A program made the position numbers and the translations under genes. From Neoarius graeffei (lineage: Eukaryota; Chordata; Actinopteri; Siluriformes; Ariidae), in the NCBI RefSeq assembly GCF_027579695.1, contig NC_083570.1:9534793-9598792 (forward strand): DNA of 64,000 nt, read 5' to 3'. The notes under the pieces were generated by a model. That model worked only from the letters and a program-made list of their open reading frames with translations, was not told the origin of the DNA and searched no databases. Shown here one piece after another: positions 47,723 to 59,854 of the stretch; within the stretch, counting starts at the first letter, position 1; every line of letters starts with the position of its first letter.

Positions 47723-47828
47723 GAGCACAAACACAGAGAGATCATGAACACTCCTCTATTAACCATTTCATCTCCCTTCAGTGCAGAAATTTAACCCATG
47801 TAGCCGCACTGATTAGGATTAATTTCAT

Positions 47829-48029
47829 GAAATACTCACAGAATGGATCTTAATTTTCTGGACTTTTCCACCTACTGACACCTCAAGCACAACTTTCAGC
47901 CTTGTTGATAAATTACAATTGTTTCACTTCAACAGCTTTTTCCTCATGACATCTTTAAACTGATCTTCATCCCTAAAGAATGTTGGAGCCATTTTAAAAG
48001 TGAGGAGGACGCAGCTGTCAGGAAGGAAA
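47829..48029. other. Unique sequence after block B
   Basis: No match elsewhere in the window and no gene seen. Confidence 0.5.
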
Positions 48030-50649
48030 ACCATATTTTATTGATTTCGCATTGTTTATTATGAAAAGAAATCACAAAAGTGGACCTTTTTTTCAACATA
48101 ATCTCCTTTTCACTCAGTATGAGCGCTCCAGGCTTAACAAGAGCCTGAACTCTTCATGACCTGCTGTTTGTGGAAACTAATCCACTTTGTGTTGGGTCAC
48201 ATCCCACCACCTCATCACAGATTAGTTTCCTGGAGCAGCATGCCTCATCCTGTTTTATTCCTGACATCATGATTTATCAAGAACATTATTCCTGGTCGAT
48301 GAAGAATTTTCTCATGAACAGATTGTTGAGATGGAAATGAAGTTGTTAGGTGAATATGTTTGAGATCAGAGATCCTGAGTCGCCTCAATCAGTCATTAGA
48401 TGTGTCTTTGAGAAGTAGGAGAACACTGGAGAACCAGGAGGAAACCCACACTGACACGGGTCATTTTTTCTTTGGGTCATTTTAACATTGTTAACAGACT
48501 GAAATGAATCTCCTGAAAGGCAGAAGAAAGAAATCTGCTAGTTGTGTTAACACAAGACTTGATCTAATCCCAGTCAGTGCAGGGTTCAAACCCCATCCAC
48601 CAGAAATATCATTAAAATCAAAGGGAAAGGCAGAGATGAGGCGAGATCATCAACAGGAGATCTATCCAGAATAAACACGGCTCACAACTGAGGAGATTTA
48701 CTAACACACTGGAAGGGTTCACAGTAACTTCTTCTTTCTTGTGTTGAAAGGCAGTCAGCATCCTTATTGTTGCATTACTGCCACCTTCTGGATCAATTCC
48801 TTGCACCATTATACAGTGTCTTGCAAAAGTATTCACCCCCTTGGTGTTTGTCCTGTTTTGTCGCATTACAAGCTGGAATTAAAATGGATGTTTTGGAGGG
48901 TTAGCACCATTTGATTTACAAACCATGCCGACCACTTAAAAGGTGAAAATTGTTGTTTTATTGTGACACAAACAATATTTAAGATAAAAAAGACAGAAAT
49001 CTGGAGTGTGCATAAGAATTCACCCCCAAAGTCAATACTTTGTAGAGACACCTTTTGCTGCAATTACAGCTGCAAGTCTCTTGGGGTATGTCTCTATTAG
49101 CTTAGCACATCTAGCTCCTGGGATTTTTGCCCATTCCTCAAGGCAAAACTGCTCCAACTCCTTCAAGTTAGATGGGTTGCATTGGTGTACAGCAATCTTC
49201 AAGTTATGCCACAGATTCTCAATTGGATTGAGGTCTAGGCTTTGATGAGGCCATTCCAAGATATTTAAATGTTTCCCTTTAAACCACTCCAGTGTAGCTT
49301 TAGCAGTATGTTTAGGATCGTTGTCCTGGTGGAATGTGAACTTTTGTCTCAGTCTCAAACCTCTGGCTGACTCAAACAGGTTTTCCTCCAGAATTGCCCT
49401 GTATTTAGTGCCATCCATCTTTCCTTCAGTCTTGACCAGCTTTCCTGTTCCTGCAGATGAAAAAGATCCCCACAGTATGATGCTGCCACCACCATGCTTC
49501 ACTGTAAGAATGGTGTTCTCAGGGTGATGGGTTTGCGCCACACAGGGTGATGGGTTTGTGTTTCCCATGATGGCCAAAAAGATCAATTTTGGTCTCATCT
49601 GACCAGAGAATCTTCTTCCATGTGTTTGGGGAGTCTGCCACATGCTGTTGGGCAAACTCCAAACATGTTTTTTATTATTTTTTTTTTCTGTAAGTAATGG
49701 CTTTTTTTCCTGGCCACTCTTCCATAAAGCCCTGCCCACTCTGTGAAGTGTACGACTTAAAGTGGTTCTATGGACAGATACTCCCATCTCCGCTGTGGAT
49801 CTTTGCAGCTCCTTCAGTATTATCGTTGGTGTCTTTGTTGCATCTCTGATTAATTTCCTCCTTCCCCGGTCTGTGAGTTTTGTTGGGTGGGGCCTTCTCT
49901 TGTCAGGTTTGTAGTGGTGCCATATTCTTTCCATTTTGCTATAATGAATTTAATGGCATGCCATGGGATATTCAAAATTTGGGATATTTTTTATAACCCA
50001 ACCCTGATCTATACTTCTCCATAACTTTGTCTCTGACCTGTTTGGAGGCTCCTTGGTTTTCATGTTGTTTGTTTTGTCATGTTACAGAGTCAGGGTCCTT
50101 CCAGAATAGGTTGATTTATATAGACACCATGTGACAGATCATGTGACACTGTGATTGCACACAGGTGGCTCTTAATCAACTAATTATGTGACTTATGAAG
50201 TGAATTGGTTGGACCAGCTCTTATTTAGGGGTTTCATATGAAAGGGGTGAATACATATGCACACTCCAGATTTCTGGGTTTTTTTCATCTTAATTATTGT
50301 ATGTGTTACAATAATACAACAATTTTCACCTTTAAAGTGGTCGGCATGTTGTGTAAATCAAATGGTGCTAACCCTCCAAACATCCATTTTAATTCCAGCT
50401 TGTAAGGCGACAAAACAGGACAAACACCAAGGGGGATGAATACTTTTGCAAGACACTGTCCAGCAGCTTGCGGACATCCTGACCTCAGTATTAAAAGCTT
50501 CTGTCTGAAAATGAGTTCAGCACAGAAACTTCATCGCTGGGGGAAACTTTATTCTCCTGTTCTCTTATCTTTTATTCTGCAAAGCTTTGATTGTAATATT
50601 TGAATAAAAATCCCAAACTCACAGATAAACCTGGATTTATAAGGTTCTA
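48030..50649. repeat. Third, decayed partial copy of the block
   Basis: 48030-48070 and 48300-48725 match 21735-22190 of block A. After other sequence and a Tc1, 50459-50600 matches 22840-22975, and 50601-50649 jumps to 24907-24953. The jump has the microhomology ATTTG at its join. It contains no TRIM exon. Confidence 0.8.
48814..50458 (-). mobile_element. Tc1-like transposon of another subfamily, broken
   Basis: 1645 bp, ends CAGTGTCTTGCAAAAGTATT and complement, TA on the left (48812-48813) but TC on the right. The minus-strand transposase is open from 49934 to 49032 and includes KHGGGSIILWG, HQDNDPKHTAKA and DLNPIENLW. The first catalytic Asp region is in another frame (about 49580-49630), and the KWKEYGTT block before the ATG is also shifted. 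So at least two frameshifts. Confidence 0.9.
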
Positions 50650-51040
50650 AAAAAAGTAAATTTTATTCAATGAAACACAACATGCATTTAATACAATTCA
50701 ATACAACCTCTCTCTCTGTCTCTTTCTCTCTCTCTTTTCTCTCCAAGTCTTCATAATGGATCACCACCAGAACATTAGTGCATCGATGTTAACTGGACTT
50801 CCTGCATGTTTGCACCACCTTGATAACTGAAGCTTGATTGTGCATTTTCTGAATCATTTAATGAAACAATGTCAGCTGTATGTAATTCGGCTAAAAAGGA
50901 GCAAAAAACAAACAAACAGTGACGAGCCATTTGGGAGCTGAACAAGTCGATTCTGACTGTAAATAGATGTTCAGTCCACATTATGTAGAACATTTTGGAA
51001 TCATTGTTCAATTCACTGCTTATTCATGCAGTGTGACATC
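50650..51040. other. No gene recognised
   Basis: CT-rich stretch at 50707-50745, then mixed sequence. A minus-strand frame of 78 codons (51011-50775) resembles nothing I know. Confidence 0.4.
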
Positions 51041-51267
51041 CTCACGATACACAACAAGATCTGTTTTTTGTCTTGTTAACTTCAAGAGAGAGAAAAAAGG
51101 AGGCTGGTGAGGGAACAACTCACTTATAGCTGCTATAGAGAGCGTGCACGTGATGTCACAAGGTCACGTGATATTTGTTTATCTGCCATTTTGGACGGCA
51201 AGGTCGCGCATAGAACTTAGACGAACCCGTTCTAATTATCAAGTGTGTGGGAGTAGATCTTTCGAGA

Positions 51268-51445
51268 CTGGTTATATCTTGTTCAGCATTTGGTTGTACC
51301 AATAGACAGGGCCAAAAGGAGGGCCTGTCATTTTATAGATTCCCCGCAGACGAGGAGAGACACGCAAAATGGGTGTCCGCTGTGCGAAGTGAAAACTGGA
51401 ACCCCAGTTCTACCAGCCGAATTTGTAGTGAACACTTCATATCAG
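51268..51445 (+). pseudogene. THAP zinc-finger first exon, start codon lost
   Basis: LVISCSAFGCTNRQ, FYRFP, KWVSAVR, NWNP and RICSEHFISG give a well-kept C2CH THAP finger, open to a donor at 51446 (GTAGGT). The codon where the usual ATG should be reads CTG (51268-51270). I find no later exon. Transposon relic is likelier than host gene. Confidence 0.65.
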
Positions 51446-52097
51446 GTAGGTGTAATCTTCTAATTCAATACTCCTAGTACATCTGTTAAGTTGATTTTTG
51501 TATTGAATGATAACTGCATACTTAGAAACTAGACAGTCTCTAACGTTTAAAATGGCTATGCCTAGCCCTACTACCCTGGCCTAGTCTATGACAATGTTTT
51601 ATCTTTTTGGCTCATATATGCCTTTGAAAGGCCAATCCATAGTAGGGATGGCGAAAACTAAAAAAAATCTTGACCGACCACCGAGCCTCATTAGCCGGTT
51701 GAAGTAGGTTAACCTTTGAGTTTAAACAGGGATGCAAACGGCGGATGCGCCTTTTGCACGGCTGAATCGCGCAGATCCGATTTGGGAGGGGCATTGGAGT
51801 GTCTGAATAATTTCATCAAAGTAAATTATATATTAAAATTACTAAATGAGCAAATGCTGTTACAGTCCATGAAACATAGGAAGTATTAGTATGAGAAGAA
51901 GGCAGTTGGTTAGAAAGCTGCGCACATTTGCGCAGCTTCCGTGCAGGCGTGCGCAGCTGTTTTTCACACAAAAACATACATATTTACAACCCTGTCATTA
52001 TCTGGAACTGAGTTTAGATTACGAACATTCTTAAGATAAAACGTCCTGCATAGTCTCTTTATGATAAACGTCTTAATGCCACTTACCCGTGAGGTTA

Positions 52098-52455
52098 TCA
52101 AGTAGACTTCTTTCTTCGGAACCTTCCAGAGGTATAGTTGGGATACCCATCCCGCAGCAAAATATTTATAAGCTTCCAGGCTCTTGTAAGCTTTGAGGGC
52201 TTTGCCAGTGTAACACGATTAACGAGAAAATTGTAAATGTCGTGGTAGGCCAGATCGGGCAAATCGCCAGCTCCGAATTTCCCTGAACAAGGATTGCGGC
52301 AAGTTGTACGGATCTGCAATCCCCAACCTGGAACACTTTTCCACGTAACGCTGCCTCATGTCACCTTCAAGATGCTGAACAAACTTAGACAAGTAATCGT
52401 GCGATGTAGATGGGGTATTTTCCAAATTTTCTTGGGGATTACTCCCTGGATCCAT
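52098..52455 (-). pseudogene. Accessory-protein N-terminus of the THAP element
   Basis: From the ATG at 52455: MDPGSNPQENLENTPSTSHD, then YVEKCSRLGIADPYNLPQSL, then after a frameshift LPDLAYHDIYNFLVNR and RAWKLINILLRDG. Block order equals 4795-4998. Nuclease domain not present. Confidence 0.45.
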
Positions 52456-52659
52456 TACGCTCGCGCAAGGTAAACTATCCTGATGCCGTCCAATGTGGCG
52501 GAGTGGGCGGAGTACACACGTGCGGGTCACGTGACTGCACATCCTCTATAACGATAGTGACGACAGGCTCTAACTCGTTTCATGGACGTTCCACAGCATT
52601 AAATGTAGATATAAATGGATAAAGAGTATGATGTGTCATTTTGTACACTGAAAAATACA

Positions 52660-53260
52660 ACGGCAATTCTAAAAAAGTTGGGACGCTGTGTAAACTGGAA
52701 ATAAAAAGAGAATGCGATAATTTGCAAATCATGGAAACCGATATTTCATTGAAAATAGTACAAAGACAACATTTCAAATGTTGAAACTGAGAAATTTTAT
52801 TGTTTTTTGAAAAATATACACTCATTTTGAATTTGATGTCAGCAAAATGGTTCAAGAAAGTTCAAGAAAGAACGGGGTGTGTTTACTACTGTGTTGCATC
52901 ACCTCTACTTTTAACAATTCTCTGTTAACATTTGGGAACTGAGGAGACCAATTGCTGTAGTTTTGAAAGAGAAATGTTGTCCCATTCTTGCCTGATATAC
53001 ACTTTCAGCTGCTCAAAAGTTTGCGCTCTCCTTTGTCATATTTTGTGCTTCATAATGCACCAAATGTTTTCAATGGGAGACAGGTCTGGACTGCAGCAGG
53101 TCAGTTTAGCACCCAGACACTTTTACTACAGAGCCATGCAGTTTTAATATGCGCAGAAAGCGGTTTGGCGTTGTCTCGCTGAAAGAAGGAAGGCCTTCCC
53201 TGAAAAAGATTTTGTCTGGATGGCAGCATATTGCTCTGAAATGTGTTTATAGAGGAGTTT
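52660..53260 (-). mobile_element. Tc1-like fragment
   Basis: Starts with the TIR-like AATTCTAAAAAAGTTGGGAC and carries minus-strand remnants (RQNLFQGRPSFFQRD, WSPQFPNVN). It is the same subfamily as the piece at 8097-8556 and ends abruptly near 53260. Many stops. Confidence 0.65.
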
Positions 53261-53574
53261 TCGCATGGGCCGAAAATCTGGAAACCCATCGAGTTGATTT
53301 TTCATGGGCACACAGGGATCCCAGCCGTGTTCGTCCAAAATAAGTAAACAAATTTTATATATGTGCAAATACAGTGAAGGAACAGTAATGGTATGAGTGT
53401 CAAATTAATGAAAATTATTTAACATGAGAACAAACGAAGAAGACATTTTAACATTTTGAGTCATATGATTAGCACTGTAGTGCTGCCTGTTTTTAGTCTA
53501 CAATGCTCGTTGTCAAATCTCACATCAGTCAATATAAATCTTTTTTTTGTTAGAAAATCAGTAAAAATAACATA
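53261..53574. other. No gene recognised
   Basis: AT-rich sequence between two Tc1 copies without a supported feature. Confidence 0.5.
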
Positions 53575-56500
53575 CAGTGGTGCTTGAAAGTTTGTGAACC
53601 CTTTAGAATTTTCTATATTTCTGCATAAATATGACTGAAAACATCATCAGATTTTCACACAAGTCCTAAAAGTAGATAAAGAGAACCCAGTCAAACAATG
53701 AGTCAAAAATATTATACTTGGTCATTTATGTATTGAGGAAAATGATCCAATATTACATATCTGTGAGTGGCAAAAGTATGTGAACCTTTGCTTTCAGTAT
53801 CTGGTGTGACCCCCTTGTGCAGCAATAACTGCAACTAAACGTTTCCGGTAACTGTTGATCAGTCCTGCACACCGGCTTGGAGGAATTTTAGCCCGTTCCT
53901 CCGTACAGAACAGCTTCAACTCTGGGATGTTGGTGGGTTTCCTCACATGAACTGCTCGCTTCAGGTCCTTCCACAATATTTCGATTGGATTAAGGTCAGG
54001 ACTTTGACTTGGCCATTCCAAAACATTAACTTTATTCTTCTTTAACCATTCTTTGGTAGAACGACTTATGTGCTTAGGGTCGTTGTCTTGCTGCATGACC
54101 CACCTTCTTTTGAGATTCAGTTCATGGACAGATGTCCTGACATTTTCCTTTAGAATTTGCTGGTATAATTCAGAATTCATTGTTCCATCAATGATGGCAA
54201 GCCGTCGTGGCCCAGATGCAGCAAAACAGCCCCAAACCATGATACTACCACCATCATGTTTCACAGATGGGATAAGGTTCTTATGCTGGAATGCAGTGTT
54301 TTCCTTTCTCCAAACATAACGCTTCTCATTTAAACCAAAAAGTTCTATTTTGGTCTCATCTGTCCACAAAACATATTTCCAATAGCCTTCTGGCTTGTCC
54401 ACGTGATCTTTAGCAAACTGCAGACGAGCAGCAATGTTCTTTTTGGAGAGCAGTGACTTTCTCCTTGCAACCTTGCCATGCGCACCATTGTTGTTCAGTG
54501 TTCTCCTGATGGTGGACTCATGAACATGTAGGTGTATTATGTTTATGTGTATGTAGATTGGTGTTAAGTGATCAATCTTTAATAATTAAATTGAATCAAT
54601 CCCATTGAATCATTTAATTTGAATCATTTGAATTTAATCATACCATTGAATCAGTCTCATTGAATCAGTCTCATTGAATTGTTTAAATTGAATTGTTTAA
54701 ATTGAATTATTTAAATTGAATCATTTAGTGAATCATACCATTATCGGGTATATTCAGAATTATTATGGTCACTTACCAAGCTGCAGCTAATAGTATTCAT
54801 ATACACCTTAAGAGTTCTTTTGAGATATGGGCGACTTCAAGAAGTATCGGAACAGCAGACAAACACACACAGTTTCAATAATAATGGAATTTATTATAAC
54901 AAAGATAAAAATTGAATAGCAGCAGATGAAATCTTCTGTAAACAGTGTGTGTGTGTGTGTGTGTGTGTGCGTGTGTGTAGACAAAAGATTAGCTTTGTAG
55001 GCTAATTAGACAAAGGAAAGCTAGCTAGCATGTGTTTGTGTGTAAACAAATGATTAGCTTTGTGTGCTAACTAGACAAAGGAAGGCTAGCTAACATGTGC
55101 TTTTGAGGCCCAGTAGCCACGTGGTGCTTTTGAGGCCTAGTAGCCACGTGGTTGTGTGTGAGCGTGTGTGTATGTGTGATAACAAAATTAAATGTTAACA
55201 ATTAAAATGCATTCAAATGGTCATCCGTGATATATGTAGATTTGAATGTGGGCACGGGAGAGTGCGCTATAAAGGTTGAATTGAATCAGGACTTAGAATA
55301 TTATCTAAAGTTGAGACAAAAGACCTCGTGATAAAGAACAAGGGGGTTACCACGTGTCTCCTTACAGAACAAAGAGAGTTAGCTCTGGTTTGCTAGCTAA
55401 AGCATTTGTGAGGCCTAGTGTGTGTGACCACGTGGTGCATCCTGGTCCCTGGAGAAAAAAAGGGTTTCCCTAGACAGCTAACCCACTAGCTTTATAGTAT
55501 TATTCAATTTACTGAAATCTTAATGAGGTCAAAATATGGGTAAATAATGAAATTAAAATGTTAGGAAGAAAGAGAGGGCATGCAAAACCTATCTATTAAA
55601 CAATTGAGACCAAAAAGAGAACAAATTATAGAAAACCAAAATCAGTGTGCACACTTAAACAATCCCTGAGTGTAAATTCACACTAAGTAAACAAACTAAT
55701 TCCTAAGACTAGTCTTCTTGCCCAAACACCAGTCTTACTTCAAAAATCTCGCCTTTTTGTAGAAAGCAGAGAATCCTGGGAGAGGGTAAGTTCACAGGAG
55801 CTCGGAAAAACTTCTGTGGGAAACAGAGGATCCTTGAAGAGGCTTCGTAGCTCGTGGGAAGGAAAACTCTGATCAAACAACGTGCACTAGTTAGAAGGGT
55901 CCAGCCGCTTCTTAACTACAAATTAAACTGCCTTGGGCTGCAGTTTCGTACGTACTCATAAGGAATAACTGAAAAACGGTTATAACTCACTTGAGTTAAA
56001 GATCGCGTGTTTCCGGAGTCTACCGTGATCAAGGGTAAACAAAAAGGAAAACGTGCTGAAATGTAGATCTTGCAAGAAAGAAGTCATGGTTTCGGACGGT
56101 CCGATAGTGAGTGCCTCCTTTTAGGTCTGTTCCGTGTGGTTTCAGCCGCCAAAGAGAAAGATATGGCGGACTTCCAGGTCCTTTATGGAATCATGGAGGA
56201 TGTGATGCAAGCAATCCCGCCCAGGCGTGACGTAGGTCAACGCGGAAGTTGGCTGGGAGTTGTAGTTCTTAGACAGTAGGTGGCAAACTGTACCTACAGA
56301 CATTAACATTAGCCAATGTGAGAGAGGCCTTCAGTTGCTTAGAAGTTACCCTGGGGTCCTTTGTGACCTCGCCGACTATTACACGCCTTGCTCTTGGAGT
56401 GATCTTTGTTGGTCGACCACTCCTGGGGAGGGTAACAATGGTCTTGAATTTCCTCCATTTTGTTCACAATGTGTCTGACTGTGGATGGGTGGAGTCCAAA

Positions 56501-56960
56501 CTCTTTAGAGATGGTTTTGTAACCTTTTCCAGCCTGATGAGCATCAACAACGCTTTTTCTGAGGTCCTCAGAACTCTCCTTTGTTCGTGGCATGATACAC
56601 TTCCACAAACATGTGTTGTAAAGATCAGATGTTGATAGATCCCTGTTCTTTAAATAAAACAGGGTGCCCACTCACACCTGATTGTCATCCCACTGATTGA
56701 AAACACCTGACTCTAATTTCACCTTCAAATTAACTGCTAATCCTAGGGGTTCACATACTTTTGCCACTCACAGATATGTAATATTAGATCATTTTCCTCA
56801 ATAAGTAAATGACCAAGTATAATATTTTTGTCTCATTTGTTTAAGTGGGTTCTCTTTATCTACTTTTAGGACTTGTGTGGAAATCTGATGATGTTTTCAG
56901 TCATATTTATGCAGAAATATAGAAAATTGTAAAGGGTTCACAAACTTTCAAGCAGCACTG
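53575..56960 (-). mobile_element. Tc1-like transposon split by an LTR-like insertion
   Basis: Ends CAGTGGTGCTTGAAAG and complement, with TA at 53573-53574 and 56961-56962. It is the same subfamily as 1425-3035 and is 1610 bp once the insert is taken out. The C-terminal half (54402-53794) has YVLWTDETKIELF, QQDNDPKH and DLNPIEILW, all open. The N-terminal half (56671-56339, IVNK then a shift) is frameshifted. The 1.77-kb insert lies between the halves. Confidence 0.92.
54527..56298. mobile_element. Solo-LTR-like insertion (1772 bp), fossil
   Basis: Starts TGTAGGTG and ends ACCTACA, the TG...CA pattern of an LTR with a 7-bp inverted end. The flanks GAACA (54522-54526) and GACA (56299) suggest a 5-bp duplication that has lost a base. 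It contains short direct repeats: TTGAATCA-type units at 54590-54740, two 55-60 bp units with GATTAGCTTTGT at 54985-55110, and GTAGCCACGTGG twice near 55115-55150. No genes. The family is unknown, and a long solo LTR is only the best guess. Confidence 0.45.
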
Positions 56961-57365
56961 TAGGCTACCTGTAGTGTCTATAGGTCCAAAAAGCTTCACT
57001 GATCTTTTTCCCATTATTCAACATCAGTAGTAAACATACATTCTGTATTTACAATGGCATAGCTGCCAACTACTACGAATAAATCGTATTTATTACGATT
57101 TGTCGTTTTGATTACGAAAATACGAATTTACTACAATAAAATACGATTTTGCCAATTTTCATGGGTCATTTTCAAAGTCTATCACCGGTGGGATTCGTAT
57201 TTGATAAAACACCGCTTCGTTCCAAGCGGCAGATACTACGCCAAATTTCATTGGCTATTGCTTGTTCTCTCAGCCAATCAATGATGCTATAGACCCCTTC
57301 GCAGTAAACGTCATTCTTACGTAAGCGGAAATTGCGCGCGCAGCCTGGACTCAAAAAAGCCTAGT

Positions 57366-57546
57366 TGTTGTGTTGTCGGGTGTCAGAATCGTAGCAGTGA
57401 TGGGGTTAAAATGTACAGAATTCCAGAAGGATCTCACCCATTCCAAAAAAATCGCCGACGTCTATGACTACAAGCCATCAAACGTGTAGACTGGGATGAA
57501 AGCACTATCAAAAATGTGTGGGTTTGCAGCACCCACTTCATCACAG
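57366..57546 (+). pseudogene. THAP zinc-finger exon with an internal stop
   Basis: CCVVGCQNRSS, MYRIPEGSHPFQ, a TGA where Trp is expected (after RRL), then WDESTIKNVWVCSTHFITG and a GTAAGA donor at 57547. C2CH spacing is kept. It is distinct in sequence from the two other THAP relics in the window. Confidence 0.65.
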
Positions 57547-59762
57547 GTAAGATCAGGCTATTTATTAAATCTTTCTTTTTTATTCTTTCTAGTCTTCGTT
57601 TATTGATGTAGCAAAATACTTTGGTAACGTTTGTCTGATTAGCTGGGTCATAGTTACACAATGTAATGAATATTGTTAGCATGTTAACTTAGCTTTGGCC
57701 AAACAAAATAATGTGTTTCCGGTTACCCGACCGACCCTGTAAAAACACTGCGACCCTTCAACTGCTTATGACCATGATAAACAAACTATTTCTCGCGCCC
57801 AACCCTACCTGCTTGGCAGCCACCTGGCGAGTCAAACGAGAACCGCTAGGGCATGTCATATAAGCCACTCGGTATTTGCTGAAAGACACGAGGCCCGTCA
57901 GGAGTAAATTGGAGAGGCTGGGACCTCCCCTGCCCGAGTTACGAGCGTCCAAAGTCGGGCAGGAGCCGCCGATAGAAAAACGAAACTAAAGCCGAGCACC
58001 GTGGCTCTTCGTCCCGAGGCGCAGGGCTAGCCCGCCCTGCCCGCGCTGGTTCTTTGTGGGCAGGGCAGAGGTCTCATGCGGGGAAAATAATTTAGTGTGG
58101 ATATGGCTAGATAGTGATTGAAATAATGCATACATCACAAAGAACTGTTTGCTCAGGGTATAAATCAGGTATTCAACACGTCCAATGCTATTCTATACTC
58201 AACTTAAGATATCTGAATTGATGATAAATCTGAAATTGCAGGAGTTTGTGTCAGTGAAATGATACATTCCTTGATTTCCTCCTGATTTAAACCTTAGAGC
58301 AAATACCATGGACTAACAGGGCTGAAAAATGAAAGCATTTGCATTTATTTTGCAACACAATTTACAAACACAGAATAGGAAACTTAAATATAGGAAATTT
58401 TAGTTTCTTTATTTGAAAAGAAAATGGCACGGAGCAGCTGTATTCATTAGAACAACATAAGTGAACATTGCATTCATAGACAGAATAAGAAAAAACATGA
58501 AGCAAATATAACGTCATTAAGGCCGAGATGTTAGGCATGCACCCAATTTTGATAAACACACAAGACATCAGTTTTAAGCATGAAAGTCCCCACTAGTATA
58601 TAAAAATATATTTTGGAAATGTTCAGAACTGAAGGGATAGATCTAGGTACTGGACCACAACCACCACTCTGGCCACCACCAAATAGATCATCCACCAAAA
58701 CATTCCCATTTTACCTGGAAAATGAAAGTATGCCATCATTAATAGAACAATTTATATACAAGTGCATCCTTATATCATCAACGATATCTGATGACTAGGT
58801 TTAGTTTTGAACGAGTATTTTGCAAAAAAAAAGTTTTCAAAGGAAACTTCTCACTTTTTCCTGCCTACCCTAGAAAATTTGTTGTAAACTTTTGGGATAA
58901 ACACATTTTTTTTTCCCTACCTACCTACCCTATTTTGAAAACCCAGGAAACACACATTATTTTGTTTGGCCTTTGCATGCAATTTTGTTTGTAGGAGAGG
59001 TCTCACTTGACTCAAGCAGTCCAGATTTTGTGCCATCATTATTTGTGTATGCCTAAAATCATAATTTTAAAGCAAGGATGGAAAGGTAAAATTGTGTGCC
59101 CTCACTCTAAATGCCAACTTGCGTTGACTGCTCTAACCTAGCTCCCGCTCAGTTTTGATTTGTAGTCATGTGAAGAAGCAAGTTGAAATTGACACTTTTT
59201 TGAGCTGTTTCACTTAGTATTTTTAGCTACTGTAATTTGCTTTGGGCTCAGCTTGTTTTTTATCTTTGAAGTGCCATATTCATTGCCAATTTTCACATTT
59301 TGTTGTATATTTAATTTTGATGACAAAGTTCATAATATTTTTTTGTATCAACTTTCATTGATGTAATATTCTTAATTCATTTTTGTTTGTGACTAATGAA
59401 TGAATGGTGTTAGATATTGCCAAGTTTGTGGTGCAATAACATCAACTGTTGACTGAGTAAGCTCTGGTCTATTTCTCTAATGTGTACTTTGTCAAAAGTT
59501 ATATCTGCTAATTGCATTGTTTGAAGTTTTTGCCTGATTCACTGACTATTTTCATGCATTGTTGAAAAGAACTTTGCAAATTAATGTAAGATGATAGTTT
59601 AGTTTGTAGAATAAATTTTGTCAAACTATTTTGTTTGTGTGATTTTTTTTTTTTTTTTCAGGGTAGTTTTGCTAGAAAGCTTTGGTGGCGGGGGGCAAAG
59701 CCCCCCGACCCCCCACCAAGACTCAGTACCCAACCTTGTATTACTATTTACAATTTCGGAAT
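57547..59762. other. Interior of the THAP element, no exon recognised
   Basis: Mostly AT-rich; a GC-rich island stands out at 57955-58085. I could not find conserved transposase blocks on either strand. Confidence 0.4.
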
Positions 59763-59854
59763 GTTGGCAGCTATGAAATTGGTTTCTCGGACCACCATTT
59801 CACCGTAGCACAAGACCTTCCTCTTCTTACGGTACGTCTGTGTGTGTGTTCTAG

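Larger units (their letters stand above)
35573..47828. repeat. Tandem duplication, block B
   Basis: Collinear with 15862-29768, in the same orientation, and lacking the Tc1 at 16347-17951. Its left edge falls inside the L2 LINE, right after the retroviral LTR leader. The differences from block A are scattered substitutions and short gaps. Confidence 0.93.
51138..52546. mobile_element. Second two-gene THAP element relic (ISL2EU-like)
   Basis: Inverted ends GAGAGCGTGCACGTGATG and the complement of ACGTGACTGCACATCCTC are similar, each with nearby CACGTG motifs. TATA flanks both sides (51134-51137, 52547-52550). It interrupts a family X repeat: AGGGAACAACTCACTTATAG lies left and GACGACAGGCTCTAACTCG right. 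A THAP exon is at the left (+) and an accessory N-terminus at the right (-). Most of both genes is missing from the 1.4-kb relic. Confidence 0.6.
57058..59775 (+). mobile_element. THAP-containing DNA transposon with 13-bp TIRs (P-element-like?)
   Basis: CATAGCTGCCAAC at 57058-57070 and its exact complement at 59763-59775 bound 2718 bp with a THAP exon near the left end. A 13-bp TIR, a size of a few kb and an N-terminal THAP finger fit P-like elements described from zebrafish. The expected 8-bp target duplication is not clear (TACAATGG, AAATTGGT). Inside there is a GC-rich patch (57955-58085) and a G/C hairpin (59683-59720). No catalytic domain is recognised, so it is decayed or non-autonomous. 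Confidence 0.55.

Noticed and set aside
50775-51011. Minus-strand frame of 78 codons
   Set aside because: No motif, no splice context, and no similarity I recognise; too little to call a gene.
57955-58085. GC-rich patch as possible rRNA or tRNA gene
   Set aside because: No rRNA core sequence or cloverleaf could be built; left as part of the THAP element.
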